A DNA stretch of 64,000 bases, from NCBI RefSeq assembly GCF_008254045.1, contig NZ_CP042425.1, forward strand, positions 6,758,001 to 6,822,000, given 5' to 3'. This stretch comes from Limnoglobus roseus (GTDB lineage Bacteria; Planctomycetota; Planctomycetia; Gemmatales; Gemmataceae). The position numbers were made by a program, and so were the translations under genes. Of the stretch, positions 54,656 to 62,741 are shown in pieces. The notes under the pieces were generated by a model. It searched no databases. It had not been told where the DNA came from and was given only the letters and a program-made list of their open reading frames with translations. Each line of letters opens with the position of its first letter. Within the stretch, counting starts at the first letter, position 1.

Positions 54656-54722
54656 ACCTTCTGCCCGCACCGGCGTCCAAGCGGTAGAATCGACCCCTCC
54701 GATCCCGCGTGGAGACCTCGTC

Positions 54723-57173
54723 GTGCCGCTCCCCCTTCCCCGCTGGCTATTGGCCCTTGCCCTCCTCGGCACCCTCTCCGTTCCGGCCGACGCCGTCATC
54801 AAGAAGCTCACCCCGCTCAAGGATGTCATCGGCGACGCTCAGGGGATCGTCGCGGCCACGGTCGAGAGGATCGACGCCCAAAAGCCGAGCGTGGTCTTCA
54901 AGTTCGAATCGAACCTGAAGGGAAAGAGCGAGTTCGAATCATTCGCGGTCAACTTGAAGGGGGACAGTTTCGCGAAGAAGGACGACCACACGAAGGCCCT
55001 CCTCGACCGCCTGGTTACGGGGCGAAAGCTGATCCTCTTCGTGACGAAGGTCGAGAAGACGTACATCGTCTTCGGGTTCCTCGAAGGAACGTGGTTCCAG
55101 GTCCGCGGCACTGTCGGCGACGACGGCAAAACCCTCTCGTGGGCGTTCCTCCACTGCGAGCCGTTCTTCCGGCGGACGTTCAAGGGCACCACCGACGAAC
55201 TGAAAGACGTGATCGAAAAGGCCTTAAGCGGCAAGGCGGCCCCGCCGGACGCGAACGAGAAAGAAGAACCGGGCTTCGGCCCCCTGCCGGAGAAGAAGAG
55301 TTCCCTGTACCGCTCGCCGACGCTGTTCGGCGTGATCCCGTCGGCCGTACTCATCGCACCCCTGGCCCTAGTCGCCGCCCTCTTCCCCGGCGTGTTCGCC
55401 CGGCTCGCGGTCGTCATGAAGCAGTGGCGGGCCTTCCTAACGATCTCCAGCATCAACACCACCCTCGCGGCCGTGTACTTCTTCTTCCACGAGTCGCTGC
55501 CTGACCGGCCGATCTTTTCGCCGCGGGCGTTTCTGCTGCTCGTGATCGGCGTAACTCTCGTGGGCACGGTCTGGGCCGGCAGCCGCTACCGCCGGATGGC
55601 CGCCGCCGACCCGGCCGTCACGGCCACCCCGTCGCGCACGGCGCTGTTGGCGCTGCTCGGCCTGCTCGCGCTGTTCGGATTTTTCCTGGTGTTCTCCGTC
55701 TGGGTGTGGCTCGGCCGACCGGCGGGCTTGGTCGTACTGCCGATGCGGGAGTTCACCGCCCTGGCGGCGGGATTAACGCTCGCTGTGGCCTACTGCCTCT
55801 ACCGAATTGCCACGCCGTCGGTCGATGGGCTGGGCGTGAAAACGCGGTTGAGTCTGTCCGGCGAATCGGTGGCCCTGTTCGGCACGCTCGCGTTTAGCGT
55901 CGGCCTGTACCTGTTGTCCTCGACTGCGGCCTGGACGGGGTCAGTCGGCGAACAGGGGGACGCGGGCGAGACGGTGGGCTGCGGGTTGAAGCTCGCCGAC
56001 GTGCGGACGATGACGTTTCCCGGTGCCTATGCGGTGATGTCGAGCGTGATCGCGGCCGACGACGGCAAACTGTACTTCGGGGCCGAGAGCGCTGGCGGCA
56101 CCGGGAGCGTCTGGTGCGTCGATCCGGCGACGGGGCGGCCGGCGTGGAAGTTTACCAACGGCGGCGACCTGCAACCCGTCTACTGCACCCCGACCGTGGC
56201 CGGCGGCAAGGTGTACGTCGGCGAGGGGCTGCACACCGATTCGGACCGCCGCCTGTTCTGCCTGAACGCCACGAACGGCGGCGAAGTTTGGAAGTTCAAG
56301 ACCGAGAGCCACACGGAAGGCCGGCCTGCACTTGCCGGCGACCGCCTCATCTTCTCGGCCGGCGACGACGGGCTGATTTGCCTCGACGCGAACACGCACG
56401 AGAAGCGGTGGCACGTCCCCGGCCTGCCGCACAAGTTGCACGTCGATACGCCCCCCGTGGTTGTCGGCCGGCGGGTGTTTTTCGGCAGCGGTTACAACAC
56501 GCTCGCCATGCTCGCCGCGGACGTGAACACCGGCGACATCCTCTGGCAAACGCCGTCGGACCTGCGCTCGTTCGGGATGCCGCTCACCCGCGGCCCGCAC
56601 GTTTACTTCGGCCTCGGCACAGGCAACCTGATCGAAGACCTTTCAACGGAGAAGGAGATCACCGCCGTCCCGCGGGAGACGACGCCGAAGGGGTCGGTCG
56701 TCTGCCTGACGTCCGAGAAGGGAGAAGTCGTCTGGCGGTACGACCTACCGAAGTCGGTCCACGCGGAGATGGCCGCCGACCGGCAGACGATCTTCGCGTG
56801 CTGTAAGGACGGTTTCGTCTACGCCATCGACCGCGCGACGGGCAAACTCCGCTGGCGGCGGTCGGTCGGCCCGTCCTGCGCGTCCGGTCCCGTACTCGCG
56901 ACCTATGCGAACGGAGCCGCCACGCTGGCGGTCTACGCCGTCTCGATCGATGGCCGCGCGACGGCCCTCAACCCCGTGACCGGCGAACCGTACTGGGTCC
57001 GCAATTTGGGCGAGTCCAGCGGCAAGATTGTTGAGGTCCTCTCGACCCCGGCCCTCGTTCACGCCACCGGCGGAAGCAAGCGAACGCTCTACGTCGGGGC
57101 GAAGGCCGAGAACAAGAACAATGGGGAAAAGGTCGCGACGATCTTCGCGATCGAGGATGTGATCGAAGACTAA
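54723..57173 (+). CDS. Membrane protein with PQQ-like beta-propeller
   Basis: The protein has 816 residues from GTG 54723. Signal peptide: PLPRWLLALALLGTLSVPADA. Residues 20-180 are a soluble domain (VVFKFESNLKGKSEFESFAV). Residues about 205-400 contain several membrane helices (AVLIAPLALVAALFPGVFAR, LLALLGLLALFGFFLVFSV, ALFGTLAFSVGLYLLSS). From 440 on there are PQQ-like propeller blades ('GxVWCVDPATGRPAWKF', 'RLFCLNATNGGEVWKFKTE', 'AIDRATGKLRWRRS', 'ALNPVTGEPYWVRN'). PQQ-binding residues are not evident, so it is probably a structural or sensing propeller rather than a dehydrogenase. It may act with the upstream kinase. Confidence 0.82.
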   Translation: MPLPLPRWLLALALLGTLSVPADAVIKKLTPLKDVIGDAQGIVAATVERIDAQKPSVVFKFESNLKGKSEFESFAVNLKGDSFAKKDDHTKALLDRLVTGRKLILFVTKVEKTYIVFGFLEGTWFQVRGTVGDDGKTLSWAFLHCEPFFRRTFKGTTDELKDVIEKALSGKAAPPDANEKEEPGFGPLPEKKSSLYRSPTLFGVIPSAVLIAPLALVAALFPGVFARLAVVMKQWRAFLTISSINTTLAAVYFFFHESLPDRPIFSPRAFLLLVIGVTLVGTVWAGSRYRRMAAADPAVTATPSRTALLALLGLLALFGFFLVFSVWVWLGRPAGLVVLPMREFTALAAGLTLAVAYCLYRIATPSVDGLGVKTRLSLSGESVALFGTLAFSVGLYLLSSTAAWTGSVGEQGDAGETVGCGLKLADVRTMTFPGAYAVMSSVIAADDGKLYFGAESAGGTGSVWCVDPATGRPAWKFTNGGDLQPVYCTPTVAGGKVYVGEGLHTDSDRRLFCLNATNGGEVWKFKTESHTEGRPALAGDRLIFSAGDDGLICLDANTHEKRWHVPGLPHKLHVDTPPVVVGRRVFFGSGYNTLAMLAADVNTGDILWQTPSDLRSFGMPLTRGPHVYFGLGTGNLIEDLSTEKEITAVPRETTPKGSVVCLTSEKGEVVWRYDLPKSVHAEMAADRQTIFACCKDGFVYAIDRATGKLRWRRSVGPSCASGPVLATYANGAATLAVYAVSIDGRATALNPVTGEPYWVRNLGESSGKIVEVLSTPALVHATGGSKRTLYVGAKAENKNNGEKVATIFAIEDVIED

Positions 57174-57221
57174 CCGGCGTTGCGAGTAAGAGGCAATGTG
57201 CACCCCTACTCGCAACGCCGG
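57174..57221. terminator. Bidirectional terminator between convergent genes
   Basis: CCGGCGTTGCGAGTA (57174-57188) pairs perfectly with TACTCGCAACGCCGG (57207-57221), an 18-base loop between. It begins right after the propeller gene stop and ends 18 bases before the RseP-type gene stop on the other strand. Confidence 0.75.
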
Positions 57222-57239
57222 CTGGTTAAGCGTCGCTCG

Positions 57240-59486
57240 CTACCACCGCAGCCACACCTTCAACAGCCGGTAGATGTCCAGGCCGATCGTGAACAGCATC
57301 AAACAGATCACGAAGAAGAAGCCGACGTAGGTGAGCAGGATGTGCACGCGCTCCGGTGGCGGCTTGCCACGGAAGGCCTCGTAAATGAGGAACATCATGT
57401 GCCCGCCGTCGAGTAGCGGGATCGGCAGGAAGTTCACCACCGCGAGGTTGATGTTGATGAGGGCCAGCATCAGGATCAACTTCCAGACGCTCTCGCCGGC
57501 CAGGATGTACGAGATGCGGGCGAGCGTGATCGGGCCGCTCATGGTCTGCACGGCCGAGACGCGGCCGAACACCATCGCGTAGAGGTTGATGTACGTCGTC
57601 TGGATCATCCGTAACGTGCGATCCGCCCCCATCTGAAGGGCTTCGCCGATACTGTTCGCCTTCTGAATCCGGGTTTGGGTCGCCAGGATCAGTCCGCGGT
57701 CGGTCCGCGAGTAATCGCGATCCTCGACGGTGCCGAGGCGGACTTCGACCGGTTGTCCGCCTCGGTTGACGCGAACGTCGGCCTCGAACGGCGAGACCCG
57801 TTGCAGGAGCTCGTCGACGAACGCCCACTGGTGCGGCTTGATCGTCTCCCACCGTCCCTCGTCCACGGTGCCCGTCGCGTCCTTCGCCCGTATCCGCACG
57901 GCTTCGCAAGCGTCGTTCGGCTGCAATCCCGCGGTCGCGGCGGGGCCACCGGGGGTCACGCTATCGACGACCGCCTGAACGTGGTAAGCCAGCCCCAGGC
58001 CGTTGATGGCGATTGGCGTCTGGGCCTTCATCTCGGTCGTGACGTCGAACCGCCCCACCTCGTCCCACGGCAATTCGAGCGCGATCCGCTTCTCCGCGTG
58101 GTCCCCTTCTTGCTCCCGCCAGACGGTCAATGTCACCCTTTTCGGCCCCGGCGTGCGGTCGGCCCACTGGGTCAACTCGGTCGGAAGTTTCAACGGGTCG
58201 AGGGGCTTCACGACGCGGCCGGTCGTCGCCTCCACCTTGCCGCTGGTCAGAACGGTGACGGTCTTATCCGCGTTGGCGAACTCGACCTCCACGATGCGGT
58301 CGCCAGGGTTGGTCCCTTCCTTCGGCTGGACCTTGGCCGCCTCCGCCGGCGAGCCGACGCGCGTGGCGACGATCGACCCCATGCGCATCCGCATGCCCGT
58401 GTCGCGGCGGTAGGCCGGCGGGACAGTAATGGACGCTGTCTCGCCGCTGGTGCGTGTCACTTCAAACGTGATCGGCTCAGTGGCCAAACGGGCCAGCCGG
58501 CGGTGATACACGAAGATGTCGCCGCGGGCGTCGTTGGCCCCGGATTTGATCGGCGTGACCTTGCGGTCGGGCGTGTCCGGATCGCTCATCCCAACCAGTG
58601 TGTCGCCGGAGTGAAAGAGCGGGTGCCCCTCGGCGTCTTTGGCCTGACTCGCGGCACTATCGGGAATGAACGGCGGGGTGTTGAACTTGTCCCCGCGGAT
58701 CAGCGACAGCGACTCCATCGGCAAAATGCCGAGGACCGGGAACGGCGCCCCCTCGTCGCGGATCGGCTCCCCCTTGAGGTCGCGGATGGTGCCGTTGTCG
58801 TCGATCTTCAGGTCGACGAGGTCGCCCTTGTTCGTGGCCCACACGATCGGCCGTAGGTCGTCGAACCACGGGTTCTCGCGGTTACCGATCTTCCGGATCT
58901 CGGAGCCGCTGTGGATGTTCAGCCGCCACGCGGTTCCGCCGGCTTCCATCCGGGCGACCGTCGCGGGAATCTCTTCAAGGCCGTGCATGTAGACGATCAC
59001 GAACAGCACGCACGCCAGCAGGATATTCATGATGACGCCGGCCGAGATGATGAGCATCCGCTCCGGTACACTCTGGTTCTTGAACGACCGCGGGTCGGTG
59101 TCGGCGGTGTCGTCGTTCGTGCCGTCCCCTTCCCCGAGCATCTTCACGAAGCCGCCGAGTGGCACGAGGCAGAGTTTGTACGTCGTCTCGCCGTACTTGT
59201 AGGAGCAGAACGGCAGCGGCGGGCCGAACCCGATGCTGAACGCCTCCACGCGGACGTTGCACAACTTCGCGGCGGCGAAGTGGCCGAGTTCGTGGATGAA
59301 AATGATGAACGTAAGCCCGGCCCCCGCCAGCACGACGCTCAGCGGGTCGAGGTAGCGGAGGACGACCGTCAGGCAGATCAGGCCGAGGACGATGTTGACG
59401 AGGTTCTCGCGTAGCCACGACCCGGTCGATTCCGTGGTTTCATCCGGAATGGGGGGCATGGGGGCGGGCGTCACGGGGTTGTCCAA
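57240..59486 (-). CDS. rseP: RseP-type site-2 metalloprotease (M50B)
   Basis: The protein has about 748 residues. The membrane zinc motif HELGH lies in LTFIIFIHELGHFAAAKLCN, followed by GFGPPLPFCSYKYGETTYKL and LVPLGGFVKMLGEGDG. The C-terminal block NFLPIPLLDGGHMMFLIYEA provides the third ligand (LDG). Between them lie PDZ-type segments (VDSVTPGGPAATAGLQPNDA) and large inserts, making it far longer than E. coli RseP (about 450). It cuts membrane proteins such as anti-sigma factors. Start: TTG at 59486 has AGGAGG seven bases upstream, inside the end of dxr; GTG 59474 (overlapping the dxr stop) and ATG 59459 are alternatives in frame. Confidence 0.9.
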   Translation of the reverse strand: MDNPVTPAPMPPIPDETTESTGSWLRENLVNIVLGLICLTVVLRYLDPLSVVLAGAGLTFIIFIHELGHFAAAKLCNVRVEAFSIGFGPPLPFCSYKYGETTYKLCLVPLGGFVKMLGEGDGTNDDTADTDPRSFKNQSVPERMLIISAGVIMNILLACVLFVIVYMHGLEEIPATVARMEAGGTAWRLNIHSGSEIRKIGNRENPWFDDLRPIVWATNKGDLVDLKIDDNGTIRDLKGEPIRDEGAPFPVLGILPMESLSLIRGDKFNTPPFIPDSAASQAKDAEGHPLFHSGDTLVGMSDPDTPDRKVTPIKSGANDARGDIFVYHRRLARLATEPITFEVTRTSGETASITVPPAYRRDTGMRMRMGSIVATRVGSPAEAAKVQPKEGTNPGDRIVEVEFANADKTVTVLTSGKVEATTGRVVKPLDPLKLPTELTQWADRTPGPKRVTLTVWREQEGDHAEKRIALELPWDEVGRFDVTTEMKAQTPIAINGLGLAYHVQAVVDSVTPGGPAATAGLQPNDACEAVRIRAKDATGTVDEGRWETIKPHQWAFVDELLQRVSPFEADVRVNRGGQPVEVRLGTVEDRDYSRTDRGLILATQTRIQKANSIGEALQMGADRTLRMIQTTYINLYAMVFGRVSAVQTMSGPITLARISYILAGESVWKLILMLALININLAVVNFLPIPLLDGGHMMFLIYEAFRGKPPPERVHILLTYVGFFFVICLMLFTIGLDIYRLLKVWLRW

Positions 59487-60652
59487 CGGGATACCTCCTG
59501 CCGTGCCCAGCGGTCGGCGGCGAGCAGGCCGCCGAGCGTCGGGTGCGGGTCGTAGTCGTGGGAATCGAGGACCGCCCGGCAGCACCGTGCGATGTCGAGA
59601 AAGCCGATCTCGCGTTTCAAAAAGCGATCCACCGCCGCCTCGTTCGCGGCGTTCAAGACCGGGCCACACGTTCCGCCCCGGCGGGCGACTTCGAAGCCCA
59701 ACTTCAGGGCCGGGAACGTGTCGGGGTCGGGCTGTTCGAAGCGAAGTTCGGATAGCCTCCGCCAGTCGAGCTTCTTCGCCGGCCCGGCCAGTCGTTCGGG
59801 GTGGAGCAAGGCCCACTGAATCGGCAGCCGCATGTCCGGCGGCGACAACTGAGCCAGCACCGACCCGTCGAGGAATTCCACGAGGGAATGCACCACCGAA
59901 CTCGGGTGAACGATCACGTCGATCTGCTCGGCCTTCAGGCCGAACAGCCAACGGGCTTCGATCACTTCGAGGGCTTTGTTCATCATCGTGGCCGAGTCGA
60001 TGGTGATCTTCGGCCCCATCTGCCAGGTCGGGTGCTGGAGGGCGCTCTCCACCGAGACATTCGCCAGATCGGCCGCAGTCTTTCCTCGGAACGGGCCACC
60101 GCTCGCGGTCAGCACCACTTTCGCCACATCCGTGGCTGTGTGGCCGCAGAGCGCCTGGAAGATCGCGGAATGCTCGCTGTCCACGGGCAGCAGTTTCGCC
60201 CCGCGCTTGGCGGCGAGGTCCATCACCAAGGAGCCGCCGACGACGAGCGTTTCTTTGTTCGCGAGGGCGACAGTCTTGCCCGTTTCGAGGGCCGCCCAGG
60301 TGCCCATCAGTCCGGCCGCACCAACCACGGCCGCCACAACGATGTCGATGTCCGGGTCGGTGACGACCGTCATCAGGCCATCATTCCCGAAGAGCAACCG
60401 GGTCTCGCACGGAAAGCGCGAACGGTCCACTTGTCCCGCGACGGCGGGATCGGTCACGACGGCGAACCGCGGAGTGAACTCGCGGCACTGCTGGGCCAAG
60501 TCTTCCCACCGGGAATGGGCACAGAGCGCGACGACTTCGAGCCGGTCCGGCAGGTGGCGGGCCACGTCGAGGGTACTGGTTCCCACCGACCCGGTGCAAC
60601 CGAGGACGGCAATACGTTTCCGTCCGGGCGGGTCTAGCGGTTGGGAATCCAT
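59471..60652 (-). CDS. dxr: 1-deoxy-D-xylulose 5-phosphate reductoisomerase
   Basis: The protein has 393 residues from ATG 60652. NADPH-binding start: KRIAVLGCTGSVGTSTLDVA. Catalytic and metal blocks: LLPVDSEHSAIFQAL, VLTASGGPFRGKTAADL, HPTWQMGPKITIDSATMMNK and EARWLFGLKAEQIDVIVHPS, all hallmark Dxr motifs. It catalyses the second step of the MEP isoprenoid pathway (DXP to MEP). The stop overlaps the start region of the RseP-type gene, so the two are coupled. The dxr-rseP order is common in bacteria. Confidence 0.96.
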   Translation of the reverse strand: MDSQPLDPPGRKRIAVLGCTGSVGTSTLDVARHLPDRLEVVALCAHSRWEDLAQQCREFTPRFAVVTDPAVAGQVDRSRFPCETRLLFGNDGLMTVVTDPDIDIVVAAVVGAAGLMGTWAALETGKTVALANKETLVVGGSLVMDLAAKRGAKLLPVDSEHSAIFQALCGHTATDVAKVVLTASGGPFRGKTAADLANVSVESALQHPTWQMGPKITIDSATMMNKALEVIEARWLFGLKAEQIDVIVHPSSVVHSLVEFLDGSVLAQLSPPDMRLPIQWALLHPERLAGPAKKLDWRRLSELRFEQPDPDTFPALKLGFEVARRGGTCGPVLNAANEAAVDRFLKREIGFLDIARCCRAVLDSHDYDPHPTLGGLLAADRWARQEVSRWTTP

Positions 60653-60821
60653 CACGTCCACTCGCGGTCCGATCCGTGGGAGTTTACCGTCTGGGAATTG
60701 TAGGAGTTGGGGCCGGCACAGGCGAAACGAGGATTGGCCCAAAACGCAAACCGCGGCGTGAATGGGGCGATATGTCGCCCGTCATTCCAGCCGCGGTGCC
60801 GTTTCTGCCGTTTATCACGGT

Positions 60822-62492
60822 TTATTTCATCATAACTGTCGCGCCCAGGAAAACCAATGCCGCGAGCAGCAAAGCCGCCAAAATAATCCCCAAAGTTCCG
60901 AAGGCACCCCCACGCGAGGAGTCTTCATCCGGGGGAATCCAGCCGCCCGGCATGCTCTGGCGGGACGGGTCGGCGAACGGCGGCGGTTCGGTCGTCGCGG
61001 GCGTGAGCGGGACTTCGCCGGGGTCAAAACCCGGCAGGTTCAAGGCGGCCCGGTTCGGAAACGCAGGTTGACTCGATCGCATCGGCACGGGTGCCGGAAG
61101 CGGTTTCGTGCCCGGATTCGAGCCCCCGGTCGGCAGATTCGGCCGTTGACCCAGATTCGCCCGACCAGGAACAACCGGCTGCGCCGGCGTTGGGGCCGGG
61201 GGGAAATTCGGCACGCTGGCACGTGCGGCCGGATTGCTCTTCGGCGGCCCCGCCGGCGGGAACGAAGGAGCCGGGGAACGCATCCCCGATCCGCCCGGAC
61301 TCGGGAAAGCCGACGGCGATGGTGGGGGAGTCAGAACCGGGGTCGACATGCGAGTGGGCATGTTCGGCGAGCCATTGCCGAGCGAGCCGAGTCGAGCACG
61401 GGAACCCGAAAGACCTGCCGGCGAACTAACCGCGGCCGGTTCAGCCGGCGCGGAAACTTGCTCGCCGATGAACGGTTCCAGCGACTCGACGACTTCGTCC
61501 AGACCGGCGTAGCGGTCTTCGGGCTTCTTCGCCATCAGGCGGCGGACCACCTCGACGACGGCGTCCGGCACGTCCGGGTTGAAATCTTTGATCGCGTCCG
61601 GCTCTTTCGTCTGGTGCGCCATCATCTTCTCGACGGCGCTCCCTTCCGGGAACGGCGGGTGGCCGGTCAGACAGTTATAAAGGATGCAACCGAGGCTGTA
61701 CTGGTCGCCGGCCGGGGTACGGTTAGTCGGCTCCAGAATGCTTTCCGGGCTGGCACAGTCGAGGCCGCTGGTGAGCGTGTTCGCCGTGGACATGGTGTCC
61801 ACGAGCGATTCCCCTTCGTTTTCGACCAGCAGAGAGCCGATGCCGAAGTCGAGGAGGCGGGCTTGCCCGTCGCCGCCGAGCATGATGTTCGAGGGCTTCA
61901 CAAGGCCGTGGAAGAGGTTGTTCTGGTGGGCGATGGACAACCCTTGTGCAACTTGCATCCCGATCAGGGCGGCCTGATTCACCGGCAGCCGGCCGTTTTG
62001 CTGAATCAGCGTTTCGAGCGTCTGCCCTTCGGCCATCGGCCATACGAGGTAGTGCAACCCGCCGGCGGTGCCGACATCGACGAACGGCAGCACGGCCGCG
62101 TGCTGGAACTGGCCGAACGACCGCACCTGACGGCGGGCCAACCGGACGTTCCACATGCTCCGCCGTGGCAGAACCTTGACGGCGTAGGTGGTGGTGTCGT
62201 TTTTCGAGGTGGCCTTGTAGACCTGCCCCATGCTGCCTTGCCCGATGGCGTCTTGCAGGATGTACGGCCCGAGAACCAGCCCTTGCGTCTTGCCGTTCAA
62301 GATGCGTTCCGCCTGGAAGGCGGTCAGGCTGCCCTGCTGAACCATGTACTCGGCGAGGGCCGGCGCTTCCGCCCGCGGGTTCCGCTTCAGGAAGTCGCTG
62401 ACAATTTGATCCAATTGGCCGCGGTCGATCAGGCCACTCCGGCGGAGGTCCCAAACGAACCATTCACACGCGCCTAAGTCGTTCGTCACCAT
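60822..62492 (-). CDS. Kinase-like protein with degraded catalytic loop (probable pseudokinase)
   Basis: The 556-residue protein has an N-terminal helical module (residues 40-75, LAEYMVQQGSLTAFQAERIL) like that of the kinase at 53.4 kb. The kinase fold follows: GQGSMG at 84-89, YAVKVLP with Lys 106, HGLVKPSN at 195-202, LLDFGIG near 214, and SPESIL, QYSLGCILY. The catalytic HRD Asp is replaced (HGL), so phosphotransfer is doubtful although ATP-binding residues remain. A 190-residue Pro/Ser-rich linker leads to a final membrane helix (GTLGIILAALLLAALVFLGA). It probably acts as a membrane-tethered scaffold or sensor. Confidence 0.85.
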   Translation of the reverse strand: MVTNDLGACEWFVWDLRRSGLIDRGQLDQIVSDFLKRNPRAEAPALAEYMVQQGSLTAFQAERILNGKTQGLVLGPYILQDAIGQGSMGQVYKATSKNDTTTYAVKVLPRRSMWNVRLARRQVRSFGQFQHAAVLPFVDVGTAGGLHYLVWPMAEGQTLETLIQQNGRLPVNQAALIGMQVAQGLSIAHQNNLFHGLVKPSNIMLGGDGQARLLDFGIGSLLVENEGESLVDTMSTANTLTSGLDCASPESILEPTNRTPAGDQYSLGCILYNCLTGHPPFPEGSAVEKMMAHQTKEPDAIKDFNPDVPDAVVEVVRRLMAKKPEDRYAGLDEVVESLEPFIGEQVSAPAEPAAVSSPAGLSGSRARLGSLGNGSPNMPTRMSTPVLTPPPSPSAFPSPGGSGMRSPAPSFPPAGPPKSNPAARASVPNFPPAPTPAQPVVPGRANLGQRPNLPTGGSNPGTKPLPAPVPMRSSQPAFPNRAALNLPGFDPGEVPLTPATTEPPPFADPSRQSMPGGWIPPDEDSSRGGAFGTLGIILAALLLAALVFLGATVMMK

Positions 62493-62741
62493 GGTGCCCT
62501 GGCCCTGATGGGGATTAGCCTTGAGTCAAAATTCGTGGTTTGTTGCGAAGGTTCCCGGCCACGAAGAGTTTATGCACGTCGTGGGGATTCTCGGCTCACC
62601 AAACAGTAGGTCAGTTTTTCCCCCTGTCAAACTGACAACCGGCGTTTTCACGGCTGGCAAAAGCCATATCCTGACGGGATATTTTCTCCCCCGTCCGGAA
62701 CGTCCGACAAAACGCTCCTGAACCTCGCCTGAGATCACCGC
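62493..62741. other. Divergent intergenic region
   Basis: These 249 bases separate the pseudokinase gene from the SEC-C/TPR gene. They should contain both promoters; no clear operator is seen. Confidence 0.4.

Noticed and set aside
54723..57173. PQQ-dependent dehydrogenase
   Set aside because: Several membrane helices precede the propeller and no PQQ or metal ligands typical of quinoprotein dehydrogenases are visible.
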